Part shown: positions 48,966-59,572 of the stretch, piece by piece | How the letters are laid out: the number at the start of each line of letters is the position of its first letter | Position numbering within the stretch: the stretch's first letter is position 1 | Notes under the pieces: generated by a model | Database searches by the model: none | What the model was told of the DNA's origin: nothing | The model's input: the letters and a program-made list of their open reading frames with translations, nothing else | Assembly: GCF_000090795.2 (NCBI RefSeq) | Contig: NW_003546290.1 | Location: 281,350 to 345,349, forward strand | Direction of reading: 5' to 3' | Length of the DNA stretch: 64,000 nucleotides | Source: Amphimedon queenslandica | Lineage: Eukaryota > Porifera > Demospongiae > Haplosclerida > Niphatidae | Program-made: the position numbers and the translations under genes

Positions 48966-49408
48966 TAGAGCTGGGCGATAGTTTCGAATATATTCACTAT
49001 CGCGATAGTATAGAAGCTATCATGATGTGATAGTAGTATTTAAGCTATTGTGATAGTGGATCTAGCCAGCCAGTCTAGGCAGCATCTGTGCTATAACCAC
49101 ATTTTTAGCCATTAAGTGTTATAGTCATGGCAATGATAGCAATTTAAGAGTGATATTTGGTAGAGCTTTATACAAGGGTTCAGTAAAGCGTAAATGAACA
49201 ACGATTATGCTTACTAGTTAGACAACACATCAAGCAATAATACGTACATAACAATATGCACATTTATTGCATTGTTGAGTTGTATCATTTTAATTTAAAA
49301 TTAATAAACTAAACACATAAAAGCTATTATATTGTGATAGTTTCACTATTGGGATAGTAATTGAGGCAAATATCGTGATAGTGATTTTATCACTATCGCG
49401 CAGCTCTA
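48966..49408. mobile_element. 443-bp hAT-type MITE with 8-bp target duplication
   Basis: The ends TAGAGCTGGGCGATAG and CTATCGCGCAGCTCTA are inverted copies. The direct repeat GAAGCCTG flanks them at 48958-48965 and 49409-49416. The interior repeats GTGATAGT/ACTATCAC words and has no coding capacity. Eight-base duplications and TAG/CTA ends fit hAT mobilisation. Confidence 0.85.
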
Positions 49409-49960
49409 GAAGCCTGTTCTTGTTATTCCAGTTTGGTCACTTTCTTTCAATTTATCTCGTTATTCTGCATCGTTTTATGTACAAAACTTGTTATATAATG
49501 TCCAGTTTCTTGTTGTAAAAGGAATAAACTGTTCACTGGAACACCATTTTTTAAAACACATTCACTCACAACATGATCTTGTTTGGGAGGTTTTGTCCTT
49601 TCAGATTGATAGAGTGCACCTAACTATGTAGTATTATATGGGTCTTGTGACAGGAGATTGTTTTGTTATTTTTTTACAGTTTTATAAACTTCATGTTTTA
49701 AGTCACTAAGTAATTCTTTAACTTTTGTTTTTGCTTTAAGTTACTTGAAAGAAGTACTTAATACATTAGTAAAACATGTTTGCTTCCCTTGGAGTCATCT
49801 AATTGAATCAATTTTACCTTACTAACATTTTTACATGTTTATTACTGAAGAATAAACGGTAGCCTTAATCACACGTGGGTGGTTTAGGTAAGTGACTGAA
49901 AGTAACCCGGATTGTTTCATCCGGTTTGGAATGTTTCTTATCTATGTATACAGTATCTAT

Positions 49961-50420
49961 GAATGGACCTTTTGCCTTTGAGCGATTCTAATTAATGTGC
50001 ACCCAAAGTGGTGGTAAAATGGCGGATTTTTGGAGGAAAGACAGGCTGAACAAGCTTCTCTTTTATCCAGCCATTCTAGCTGTAGGAGCCACTTTGAGCT
50101 GTCCTTTTGTTTCAGTATACTCTATTTATCTCTTCTGTAAGTTTTTTGGTTGCTGTTTTGGCTTTTGTAGCATTTTATCATAGGAATATTCTCATCCATT
50201 GGCAATTCCCGTTTTTCTAAATTTTGCTTTCAGGAGCCAGGGCGCTTGCCCCTCCATTGCTATGAAGACAGAAGTGTATTCATCTGAGTCCTATGACTAT
50301 CGTCTATCATCAGACTTAGTCTCAGTCCATGAGAACCAGGTACGTTGGAATAAGTCACTCAGTTGTCATGTTGCAGCGTTGCAGCTGGAGTGTGGATGAT
50401 TATGACCATCTTTTGACTTA
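49961..50420 (+). repeat. Left long inverted repeat of the composite element
   Basis: This segment matches the complement of 57450-57812. Shared words include GAATGGACCTTTTGC, TATCCAGCCATTCTAGCTGT, ATGAAGACAGAAGTGTATTC and GCTGGAGTGTGGATGATTAT. It has about 80 bp, with an ATGGCGGATTTTTGGAGG stretch, that the right copy lacks. Small frames in it (49995-50183 and 50199-50399) look gene-like, but they lie within the repeat. Confidence 0.75.
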
Positions 50421-50493
50421 TTAAAACTATAGGTTGGCTTCTTTATTGATAGTTGAGGCATGAAGAGCTCATTCTTTATCTGTACATTCACTG

Positions 50494-52692
50494 TAGTGAT
50501 GTGTGATAAACCGGTTTTGCAATTATCTAGCGATTATTTATAATAAACTATTATTTAACCGTATATTATTTTAATAAAACGATTATTGTAAAACCACGCC
50601 CATCAAGCACATGTCTACTTAGTAATGGCAGCTAGGCAGGCAATCTCTACAGAGTCTACACCCGGTGTATCAAACGTGGCTGGATCTTATGTCATCAAGA
50701 AGAAAAACACAAAGAGCTGCGTGTGGAAGGAGTTTGGTATAAGGTCAGATGAGAAAGGGAAGGTCATTGAAAGTGAAAAGGAGCGGCCGATGTGTCTAAC
50801 ATGTGGCAAAGGTGTTCAAGCAAAAGGAAGTAATACAACTAACTTATTTCAACATTTACGAGACAATCATCCAGCCATTTATTCTCAGTTAGCACCGGAG
50901 ATACCGAGTAAAAGAGGAGACTCTCATCCTGATAAGCAGCCTAGTATGGTACAACTTACCTTACAGGAAACTCCAAAGAGGTTGGGTAAGTACAGTGCTC
51001 ACAGTTCTGAAGCAAAAGAGTTAAATAAAGCTGTAACTTTCTACATTGCAAAGGATGCTATGCCTGTTTTCACTGTTACTAAGCCAGGATTTAAACACTT
51101 GTTGTCAAAGTTAAATCCTAGGTATGAGGTACCAAGCAGAAAGCATTTCACAGAGCATGAAATTCCATCACTGTATTCTGATATAAGAGATAACAAATTC
51201 CAGCCAGCTTTTACTAAAGCTTCCTTTTTCTCTAGCACAACTGATTTGTGGACTAGTGGGTCATGTGATCCCTATTTAGCGTTCACCATTCATTTCATAG
51301 ATGCTAGTTGGAATTTGACATCATATTGCTTGGATACTGTACCTTTATACGCTGATCATACGGGTGAGAACATAGCTGAAACCACGACAGATATTCTGGA
51401 AAATTGGAATCTTGATGTGACTAGACTTGTTGCAATGACCACAGATAATGGATCTAATGTTGTAGCAGCATACAGAAATTTAAACATTCTCAGAGTAAGC
51501 TGCTTTGGTCACAATTTGGACCTTGCAATTAAGAAAGGACTAGATATTCAACAGGTACAGAGAGCATTAGCACGATGTCATTCTTTGGTTGAGCTATTTC
51601 ATCGTAGTTGGAAGAAAACAAGAGACTTACGTGAGAAGCAACGGCAACTTGATCTCCCTCAACACAAGATAATGGGAGACGTATCTACTCGTCGGGGGTC
51701 TACGTTTTCCATGATTTCTCGTATACTAGAGCAGCAGCAAGCAATATCTGCTGTCATTGCAGATGAAAGAAAGTATTGGCATAAAATGCCTAATGATGCT
51801 GAATTTACAACTTTGGAAATTGTTTATGATGTACTTAAGCCATTGTCAAGTTTAACTGATGCTCTTGCTGGAGAAAAACAAGTTACAGCATCAGCAGTTA
51901 TTCCAGTATCGAAGCATGTCAAAAGCGTACTAGAGCCAGAAAGTGCTGATAACCAGCTGAAGGCAAGAATGAAGAATATTATATGGTCTGATTTACAGAA
52001 TAGATATGGAGAGGACGAAGATTTTTATAATACTCTTAGTCTTGCTTCATTTGTTGACCCACGATTTAAGCACCGACATTTAGAGAGAAAAGAAGAAATA
52101 GTTGAAGTTATGAAAAAGGAATGTATGGAATTTTACTCACCACCTTGCAGTACCACTACAACAACACAGGTGCTAGAGCCTCCTCCTTCAAAGAAGCTCA
52201 AAGGCTTAGCAGGATTACTTGCAAGTATTGAGAAAGATGACCAAACCACATCACAATCACATTCAACTCTCAGTCCTGAGGAGAAGATAAACTTAGAGAT
52301 TACTCTATATCTGGAGGCTCCTTTTTTGGAACCAGAGGGTGATCCTTTGAGTTGGTCGAGAAGAGAAGATGTGCGGTATCCAACTATAGCTCAAGTGGCA
52401 AGGAAGTACTTGTCGATTTGTGGGACAAGTGTCCCTTCTGAAAGGATGTTTAGTCTATCTGGCCACATAGCCAGTGACTCTCGTAATCGTCTACTACCAG
52501 AAAATGTCAATAAACTTGTTTTTTTTGGCTAAGAACATGGACTAAGAGTGATTTTTGTTAATTTTTCTTATACATACACTTTTTGTGCATATATACACTC
52601 ATTGCACATTATAATCGTGATTATTGTTATAATCGTGAAAAGTTGATAAACCAATAATCGTCAATGAGTAAATATGTAATTGCCCATCACTA
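50494..52692 (+). mobile_element. Nearly intact hAT transposon with 8-bp target duplication
   Basis: The terminus TAGTGATGTGTGATAAACCGG at 50494 is mirrored by TGCCCATCACTA ending at 52692. The direct repeat ATTCACTG flanks both sides (50486-50493 and 52693-52700). The 2.2-kb interior holds one long transposase frame. The exact duplications and open frame point to a recent insertion, here into the left inverted repeat of the composite element. Confidence 0.93.
50625..52532 (+). CDS. hAT transposase, BED finger plus RNase-H-like plus hAT dimerisation domain
   Basis: The 635-residue protein cuts and pastes its own element in the nucleus. An N-terminal BED finger spans about residues 31-88 with C57, C60, H77 and H82. 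The catalytic core shows SSTTDLWTSGS near 204, TTDNGSN near 272 and the CFGHNLDLAI block near 294. The C-terminus (about 560-630) carries the hAT dimerisation motif: YPTIAQVARKYLSICGTSVP then SERMFSLSGH. The frame ends LVFFG after eight T; with seven T it would read LVFLAKNMD, the usual hAT ending. A one-base gain has therefore probably replaced the last few residues. ZBED1-like host genes are relatives, but the flanking termini make this a transposon gene. Confidence 0.95.
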   Translation: MAARQAISTESTPGVSNVAGSYVIKKKNTKSCVWKEFGIRSDEKGKVIESEKERPMCLTCGKGVQAKGSNTTNLFQHLRDNHPAIYSQLAPEIPSKRGDSHPDKQPSMVQLTLQETPKRLGKYSAHSSEAKELNKAVTFYIAKDAMPVFTVTKPGFKHLLSKLNPRYEVPSRKHFTEHEIPSLYSDIRDNKFQPAFTKASFFSSTTDLWTSGSCDPYLAFTIHFIDASWNLTSYCLDTVPLYADHTGENIAETTTDILENWNLDVTRLVAMTTDNGSNVVAAYRNLNILRVSCFGHNLDLAIKKGLDIQQVQRALARCHSLVELFHRSWKKTRDLREKQRQLDLPQHKIMGDVSTRRGSTFSMISRILEQQQAISAVIADERKYWHKMPNDAEFTTLEIVYDVLKPLSSLTDALAGEKQVTASAVIPVSKHVKSVLEPESADNQLKARMKNIIWSDLQNRYGEDEDFYNTLSLASFVDPRFKHRHLERKEEIVEVMKKECMEFYSPPCSTTTTTQVLEPPPSKKLKGLAGLLASIEKDDQTTSQSHSTLSPEEKINLEITLYLEAPFLEPEGDPLSWSRREDVRYPTIAQVARKYLSICGTSVPSERMFSLSGHIASDSRNRLLPENVNKLVFFG

Positions 52693-52700
52693 ATTCACTG

Positions 52701-53261
52701 GTTGTATTGTATGAGCACCTCATGTCGTATTATCTGTCAGTTGCTATCCAATACTTGCAGAGAGGAATCATCACATTCAGGACTCGTTCATGGCTCGTAC
52801 ACCATTTGTATCATCTCCCAACAGTTTTACTAGTTATTTTAAATTATAAAAAAAACATTATGGGTGTTGTTGCTAGATTTATTATTATTATTGTTGTTAT
52901 CACAGTTAGGTCATTACATTGCATTTGTGTAGACAACTATTTATGTATTTACTCATACTTTATGATATTAACAGCATGTACACAATAATTTGAGACTATC
53001 TCAATGATAACAAAGATAATTATTGTAATTAACATCAATTTTTATCATAAATAAAATATAAAAATCATGTAATGATGGAAGTGTTTTGGACGTTGCTATT
53101 AATAGCTAGTTACATGATGCTGAACTCTTCCAGCACACTTATGTTCCTTGGAATGCTTCTTACATGTGATTAAAGACTAAGCCTATAATTTTAAGAAATG
53201 AAAAGATGGTCATTCTTCTTTTTCAAGATAATTTATTCATTGAATATTAACCATAATAACC
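52701..53261. other. Unassigned sequence between the hAT element and the inner inverted repeat
   Basis: About 560 bp without a recognisable gene. It lies inside the left inverted repeat relative to the right copy, so it is probably another insertion or a part lost from the right end. Confidence 0.35.
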
Positions 53262-53322
53262 TGTGGATATGAATCAGAATGGTGTCACGATGATAAGTGC
53301 CACGCCCAATTGTGGGAAAGAT
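53262..53322 (+). repeat. Inner part of the left inverted repeat
   Basis: GGATATGAATCAGAATGGTG, AAGTGCCAC and CCCAATTGTGGGA are the complement of words at about 57360-57425, in the same order. This shows that the left repeat was split by insertions. Confidence 0.6.
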
Positions 53323-53333
53323 CACCCATGTGT

Positions 53334-55559
53334 ACTAGCATGGCAATGGCAAGTAAATACTTTGAAGGCTTGGATCCGCTTCAGAAAAGGAGATACGTCG
53401 AGAAACTGAACCTGTTGGGGCTTAAGGCTACAGATGATCCATACCAACCTGAAAATTTGCCAAAATTTGTTGATAGCAGAGTAAATGGCCACCCATTGAA
53501 TTTGGGCATATTTTTAACGACCTGGGGGCGTAGCCCCCAGGTCGTTCCTATAATTGATTTCACCCATGTGCGATGTTTGTATATATATATATATATTTGT
53601 ATGTCCACACTTACATTTCTTCCATACATGTTGTATTGGAGAAATAACAAAATTTATAAGCCTTAGCAACCACCCGCCCACGCTCCTTTACGTAATGGGT
53701 GTGGCCACGGCAAACAAAATGGCGGCTTACACATGGGACAAAGTTAAGAGCTTTCTAACAGCAAGAGAACATAAAGATACTGTCTAAAGACTTCTCTACA
53801 AGCATCACAAAGTAGAGAGAGCCTCTATAAGTCTTAATAAAAATCAAGCTGTACTTGCAAGGTGGTGAAATCAATTATAGGAATATTTTTTACACTGTTA
53901 CGCTTGTTTGCTATTTTATTGAAAGACCTGGATTGTACACGAAGAAGCAACTTCTTCAGTGGAAGAGTATGGATGGGTATAATTATTTTAAAAGTGGTCA
54001 TGTCAGAGAAATTGAAGTTTGGGAGGCTGGATCATCCACTTTATCTTAATGGCAATTGTTAATCCCAGTCAAAGTTCTGTTGATAAAGCTCATACTTCAT
54101 GGGTAGCTGTGAAAGATAACGGAGATATTGTAACCTGTCACTGCACATGCATGGCTGGGTGAGTTTTAGTGCTGTTCCATTACTTCATTGTCTATTCTAT
54201 TGGCTTGGTGAAGGTTGCTCCCATGCTGCAGCAATACTTTTTAAAGTTGAAACTGCAGTGAAAAGTGGATATACTGCTTGCACTTCAAGTTTTCGAAAAT
54301 GGAATCAATTTTACTCTTTGAAAGTAAGTAAAGCCTCCTTAGCAGTTTCCATAAACAATAATTATTGTCTTATTTCACAACCCATCAGAAATAATTGGAA
54401 TAGACTTTTCAAAGCCTTCTGTAAATAAAAGGGATGAAGCAGCAAGCCAATCATATGCACAACCAGCTAAAAAAGAAAAATTGCAAATTCAACTGAAGAT
54501 GAGAGATTGGAATTCATTGAAGAACTCAGTGTTATCAATCCAAATTCTGCAGTGATAACAGCATTCAAGCCTGTAGCAAATGATTCTTCCCCCCCTTTCT
54601 CCTGTTATAAAATCTCTTCCGCGACCATTATCTTCTTGCTATGACCCCAAGTACAAAAATCTGTCACCTCAAGACCTCAGTAAAGAATGCCAGCTGTATT
54701 TTAATGAAAAAATGAAAATCACTGCAGCTGAGTCAGAGTACTTGACCCAAGCAAGTATGCTTTAATATCGGTCTTCTCACTGGTGGGAGCACAGATATGG
54801 TCGACTAACAAGTTCCAACTTTTATGCAATCTGTGGAACGACATTATCTAAGCCTGCTCAGTCTCTTAAAAGCATACTTTCAAAGAATGCAATTCATCTG
54901 CTGTGTTTGTTCCTGCACTACAATGGGGCATTGAGAATGAAATGGTTGCAAGAAAGTCATATGAAGCAATTGCTTTAAAGGATCATGAAGATTTTAAAGT
55001 TAAATTGACGGGTTTACATGTAAACATTAACTCCCCACATTTGGGTGCATCACCAGATGGATTAATTTCATGCCAGTGTTGTGGAAATGGTATTTTAGAA
55101 ATTAAATGTCCATATAGTGTTCGAGATGGCCAACCAACTGAATGTGCATACTTGAAAGTATCTGAGCATGGGCAGCATGAATTATTGAAAACACATCAAT
55201 ATTATTACCAGATACAAGGGCAAATGGGCATTGTAGTCTCTAAATACACTGATTTTGTCTGTTGGACAAAAAAAGGAATTTATATAGAAAGAATTAAATT
55301 GGTTGAAGCATTTTACAAGTCAGTGAAGGAAAAATTGGACAAATTTTTTATTAAAGTAATCCTCCCAAAATTACTTAGTGGCAATGCAGATGCTCATCCC
55401 AGTGAAAAAGACCAATTATTTTGTTTTTGTCGTAAAGGAGAATATGGAAAAATGATATTTTGTGATTGTCAATTTTGTAAATATGGATGGTTTCACTTTG
55501 CCTGTGTAAACATAACAGAGGAACCAGTTGGTCAATGGTACTGCCCTGACTGTGTGTAA
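53334..55559 (+). pseudogene. SWIM zinc finger, YqaJ-type exonuclease and PHD finger protein (front part broken)
   Basis: The region begins MASKYFEGLDPLQKRRYVEK near 53348. A SWIM-like motif follows (CHCTCMAG, then GEGCSHAAAIL, 54135-54235). A YqaJ-type PD-(D/E)XK nuclease lies at about 54770-55400: HWWEHRYGRLTSSNFYAICG, VPALQWGIENE, GASPDGLI, LEIKCPYS and a Q-rich helix. The C-terminus is a PHD finger: CFCRKGEYGKMIFCDCQFCK, WFHFACVNI, WYCPDC. The part 54903-55559 is open for 218 residues. The front half has frame changes and a short inverted-repeat insert (53516-53881). YqaJ nucleases resect DNA in phage recombination; the role in a transposon is unknown. The gene converges on the transposase 67 bp away. 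Confidence 0.78.
53516..53881. repeat. Hairpin and 18-bp inverted repeats inserted in the SWIM-YqaJ gene
   Basis: A perfect hairpin (AACGACCTGGGGGC, loop GTA, complement) occupies 53516-53546. It is followed at once by CCTATAATTGATTTCACC (53547-53564), whose exact complement ends the segment at 53864-53881. A TA dinucleotide run lies at 53580-53597. It looks like a small foldback insertion into the coding region. Confidence 0.6.
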
Positions 55560-55626
55560 CTGCAATATTTTAAATTACTCTTGTTAGTATTTATACTTTA
55601 CTTATCATACATTCAGACTTAAACAA

Positions 55627-56730
55627 TTACTTGATAATACATTTTGATAGATTTGTAAGTGCTGCACAAACAGTAACTATTTTATCAATGTTGGCAACAT
55701 TGGAGTCAGATTTGTGTTTTAGAATACAAATAGGAAGAGTCCCTTTCAGAATTTTATATTTCATTTTCAAAAGCCCAATTACTCGTTCAACATGTACTCG
55801 TACATGTGATAAATTCTTGGTCATTTCAACATCTCGTTGTGACAACTGACCTTTTCCTCTTGTAAAAGCTGGGATTTCTAATTTTGCACCTACCAACCCA
55901 ACATCATCACTAATTGTAAACCCTCTGTCAGCAAGAACAACATCACCACGCTCTAATAGTGAAAGAAAGCCACTCTCCTGGGGGGTCAAAACTTTATCAG
56001 AGACTTTGCCACCCCAACACTTTGAGACAAAAGAAATTGATCTAGAAGGAGTGATAGCAATTAATAGCTTCGCAGTATTGTGTTTCTTATAATTTGAAAA
56101 GGTCTTGCTTCGTGTAACGTATCCTGATGGCTTTTCTATAAAAATTTCTGTACAGTCTATAATGCATCTACGGGCAGGATATAGCTCTTTTATGAATGGT
56201 GGCATATTTTGAGTGCAAATCTCTCCGGATGGCCATTTTATAAGGAACTGAAGACATGCATACAAAGCATCGATCCATTTATCAAAAATTCTTGACACTG
56301 TTGGTAGAGAAACTGCAAATCTTACTGCTAAATCATTCAGAGTCAAGTCTAGCCGAAGGCGTAAAAGAGTAAGTAGCATTTCATCCTCAAGACTCAGTAC
56401 TAGAGAAGGAGTAACAAATTTTGATACAAATTGAAAAGTGTGCATGAAAACCGGCCATGATGGTAATCCAGTGTACAATAAAACAAGCTTGTCGTTGTCT
56501 TTTAACAGTTCCACTGAGAATGTCACTTTCTTTAATCTCAATTCTAACTTAGCCACCTTCAACCGCATTGTAACTAACTCCTTATGTTCTTTACTTTCTG
56601 TAGTACTGTTGTTACTCAAATCATCAGTAGGACAAATGTCCTTGTCCTGCGGTAATAATGCCTCCATTCTTTCATCCTCAGCTGCACTGATATCCTGCAA
56701 TAGGGACACTTCCTCATTTTCATCTTCCAT
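55627..56730 (-). CDS. DDE_Tnp_4 (Harbinger/PIF-like) transposase
   Basis: An open frame of 367 residues. The N-terminal part is acidic and includes a coiled coil (LRLKVAKLELRLKKVTF). A helix-turn-helix follows (LNDLAVRFAVSLPTVSRIFD). The DDE domain shows IIDCTEIFIEKP, VVLADRGFTISDD and VRVHVERVIGLLKMKYKIL, the three acidic catalytic positions of the DDE_Tnp_4 family. This enzyme cuts and pastes PIF/Harbinger-type elements. Its start at MEDENEEVSLL may be an internal methionine, since a THAP exon and a charged exon lie just upstream on the same strand. It could still be functional, as no stop interrupts the core. Confidence 0.9.
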   Translation of the reverse strand: MEDENEEVSLLQDISAAEDERMEALLPQDKDICPTDDLSNNSTTESKEHKELVTMRLKVAKLELRLKKVTFSVELLKDNDKLVLLYTGLPSWPVFMHTFQFVSKFVTPSLVLSLEDEMLLTLLRLRLDLTLNDLAVRFAVSLPTVSRIFDKWIDALYACLQFLIKWPSGEICTQNMPPFIKELYPARRCIIDCTEIFIEKPSGYVTRSKTFSNYKKHNTAKLLIAITPSRSISFVSKCWGGKVSDKVLTPQESGFLSLLERGDVVLADRGFTISDDVGLVGAKLEIPAFTRGKGQLSQRDVEMTKNLSHVRVHVERVIGLLKMKYKILKGTLPICILKHKSDSNVANIDKIVTVCAALTNLSKCIIK

Positions 56731-56773
56731 TTGTCCATCCCTTCATGCTCCACAGCCTCTACTTCTGCAAGTC

Positions 56774-57339
56774 TCAAATAAAACAATCTTTCAATTTCCT
56801 CAATTTCTCTTCTTCCCTCCTTCTCTCCTCTTTATGCTTCTTTTGTTGCTCTATCTCTTCATACATAGCACGCAACTGATAATCCTCATTCATTAAATAC
56901 TCCTGATTTCTTATGACTTCTTCTTCCATTTTCTTTAATTGTTCATTCTCTGTTTCAGAACTTGAACTTTCCTCTAGCTCTGGTGTTTCTCCTCCTTCCT
57001 TTTCCTCCTTTAACCTTTTCAAAACTCTTCTGCTTGTTTTCTCTTGCTACGTTTGTATGCAGCAGGAAAGATGGATGGAACATAGTCCACATGCTCAGGA
57101 CTATCATGTGGCTTGCCTAAAAATTAGTACCACCATTAGAATAAATGTTACAAGCTACCTTCAGTGAAGTGCTCATTGCATATCCTAGTATGCTTCTTTG
57201 GCTTCCACCTTGCTCTTCTCACTGCCTCTGCCCATAGTTTGCATCTCTTTTTGTTCTTTAAGGGAAAAGAAAAGAACCTCAGGCAACCTTTCTTTCCTAC
57301 GTAGTTGTGGCAGCCTACAACACAGCAGTTGTTTACCAT
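56774..57339 (-). CDS. THAP domain exon and charged coiled-coil exon upstream of the transposase
   Basis: The exon at 57339-57159 starts MVNNCCVVGCHNYVGKKG and ends ICNEHFTEG at a donor. C-x4-C at the start and C-x2-H at the end, with KLWAEAVRR and W between, make a C2CH THAP DNA-binding domain. The next exon from 57116 encodes KPHDSPEHVDYVPSIFPA, a usual THAP follow-on. A frame change then leads to a glutamate/lysine-rich helix at 57022-56774 (NEQLKKMEEEVIRNQEY). THAP domains in such transposons bind the element's own ends. It probably belongs to the same gene as 55627-56730, with at least one break or an unrecognised intron. Confidence 0.75.
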
Positions 57340-57359
57340 TGTCGGCAATGGCTGAAATG

Positions 57360-57812
57360 GCTGATTCCCACAATGGGGTGTGGCACTTGTCAACGTGACG
57401 CAATGATGATTCATATCCCCAATTAAAAGTCATGAATAATTATTGTGAAAACCAAGAATAATCATCCACACTCCAGCTGAAACATGACAACTGAGTGACT
57501 TATTCCACCATACCTGGTTCTGATAGACTGAGCAAGTCTGATGATAGACGCTAGTCATAGGACTCAGCTGAATATACTTCTGTCTTCATAGCAATGGAGG
57601 GGCAAGTGCCCTGGCTCCTGAAAGCAAAATTTAGAAAAATGGGAATTGCCAATGGATGAGAATGTTCCTATGATAAAATGCTATAAAAGCCAAAACAGTA
57701 ACCAAAGAATTTACAGAAGAGATAAATAGAGTATACTGAAACAAAAAGATAGCTCAAAGTGGCTCCTACAGCTAGAATGGCTGGATAACGCTTAAGTGCA
57801 AAAGGTCCATTC
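57360..57812 (-). repeat. Right long inverted repeat of the composite element
   Basis: This is the complement of 49961-50420 and 53262-53322. It ends in GCAAAAGGTCCATTC at 57798-57812. It directly abuts the THAP start codon, as expected when a transposase gene reads inward from its own terminus. Confidence 0.72.
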
Positions 57813-57974
57813 AACTCCAATATAGTATTGCATTATTTGCCAGACACAGAAATTTGTATTCTATATTGGCTGCAACAAAGTTTTCCTCAAACAAAATGTA
57901 ATATAAACTTTTTATAATAGTGAAAGACAGAAGTGTACCACTGTTAAACATAAATAATGATATTTCATACTCAT

Positions 57975-59572
57975 TAAAGGGTAAGTCCGGTGTATTTTTG
58001 GTGAATTTTTTTATTGGCTTAATATGATTGCCTGACCATAATAATGATGTATTCCAACTCCCATTGTCTAAAAAAAATTTTCACTGAGATATGAGCCTTC
58101 AAAGATACTCATTTTTTGTTACTTCCTCTCTGTGGGTGTGGCTAAATGTGACGTCACTAGAGGTTTAGATGCAGCTAAATCATAGATAATAGAGTACAGA
58201 GGGATTGGAAACGGGGTATCTCCGTATACATCCCTAGGATACGGATGCTAGTTGACATTTGCATCTAGCAACGCCTAGCAACGGAGGCTGTCTTTGAGCA
58301 AGAGCTGTCTTTTTGAGACCTGTCATTCCAGCAGTAGTGTCACTGTATGTCATTATTTATATCAAAGGAAGTAGAAGAGACTAGCATCTATCTCTAGACA
58401 AATTTTTATGTTGCTAGCATCATCATTTGCACTGAATATTTGCTCTGGAATGAGAATGCTTAGAATGACATTTTGTTTTGTACCCTTATCTCAGTAGTGT
58501 TAGACAGAAGACAATAACTTATTCAGCCACTCAATAGAGATCCATAATGTGGAGGTCGCCCACTATGTTTCGTTTGGAAATACGATTGCATCTTTCTGTA
58601 ACAATAAATTTACTGATTAGTTTGAGAGGTTTGTTTTGTACCCTTAACATAAAAACCAAAGGGTCTGTGACATTAACTATCACACCATCGTATTGCTTAG
58701 AACACACCGGAGATCGCCAACACAATTTCTATTCAATAGGTTGTACAAATCAAAATATAGAACTAATTATAGTAAATGTGATCAATAATGATTGCTAATT
58801 CATAAAACACTGAATTTAAACTGCAAACAGATACATTGCTACAGCAGACAGCTTGGGCAAGCAGGAAAAATGTCTCTCAACATTATTGAAGGGTTACCTA
58901 TACAAAATAAGACTTTATGCAACAAAAAACCACCTGAGGAGTTTGCTTACCTTTTTCAACTTTCAGCCATTTAAATTTTACATACGAGTAATTAGAAAAA
59001 TTATTTACGGTACTATCAACTAGCATTTTCCTGTTGCTACGGCCCGTTTCCAATCCCTGTATACTCTATTATCTATGGCTAAATCCATTCCTTTATAGGG
59101 GGAAATAATCCTTTATTCTCGTGCCTAGTAATGCAATAGCACTAATTTAAAGATTGGGATCATTAGCTTTCATTATTCTAAGCATGTAACTGCAAGAAAA
59201 TGTCATGATACCATAAGTAGGCAAATTTTCTTGTTTGCTATTTTGAGTCTTTTTCTTGCAGTTGCATGCTTAGAATGATGAAAACTTATGATCCCAATCT
59301 TTAAATTAGTGCTATTGCATTACTAGGCATGAGAATAAAGGATTATTTCTCCCTATAAAGGAATGGATTTAGCTGCATCTAAACCTTTAGTGACGTCACA
59401 TTTAGCCACACCCACAGACAGGAAGTAACAAAAAATGAGTATTCTTGAAGGCTCATATCTCAGTGAAAATTTTTTAAAGACAATTGGAGTTGGAATACAT
59501 CATTATTATGGTCAGGCAATCATATTAAGCCAATAAAAAACTTCACCAAAAATACACCGGACTTACCCTTTA
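57975..59572. mobile_element. Foldback element with long arms, carrying a nested P-like element
   Basis: The ends TAAAGGGTAAGTCCGGTGTA and its complement continue as arms of about 330 bp. The direct repeat ATACTCAT flanks them at 57967-57974 and 59573-59580. Without the nested 897-bp insertion the element would be about 0.7 kb. It has no coding capacity. An 8-9 bp duplication is compatible with hAT, P or Mutator-type movement; I cannot decide. Confidence 0.85.
58181..59077. mobile_element. 897-bp non-autonomous P-like element with 7-bp duplication
   Basis: The left end CATAGATAATAGAGTACAGA and the right end with TACTCTATTATCTATG are inverted copies of the 20451-26279 termini. GCTAAAT flanks it directly at 58174-58180 and 59078-59084. 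Short stretches such as GAGAGGTTTGTTTTGTACCC are shared with the large element's subterminal region, so it is an internally deleted relative. It sits inside one arm of the foldback element at 57975-59572. Confidence 0.88.

Larger units (their letters stand above)
49961..57812. mobile_element. Composite element: long inverted repeats around a THAP-DDE4 transposase and a SWIM-YqaJ-PHD gene
   Basis: Both ends begin GAATGGACCTTTTGC in opposite orientation and continue as inverted repeats of about 400 bp. The left repeat is interrupted by the hAT insertion at 50494-52692; its inner part resumes at 53262-53322. Two convergent genes fill the interior: SWIM-YqaJ-PHD on the plus strand (about 53334-55559) and THAP-DDE4 on the minus strand (57339-55627). 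Removing the hAT leaves about 5.6 kb. I could not find a convincing short target duplication, so the true ends may lie slightly outside. The transposase type points to PIF/Harbinger. Confidence 0.65.

Noticed and set aside
49995-50399. Small membrane-protein gene starting MADFWRKDRLNKLLFYPA
   Set aside because: The frames are attractive, but they lie in the long inverted repeat of the composite element, the likely splice join gives a stop, and the inverted copy lacks the start.
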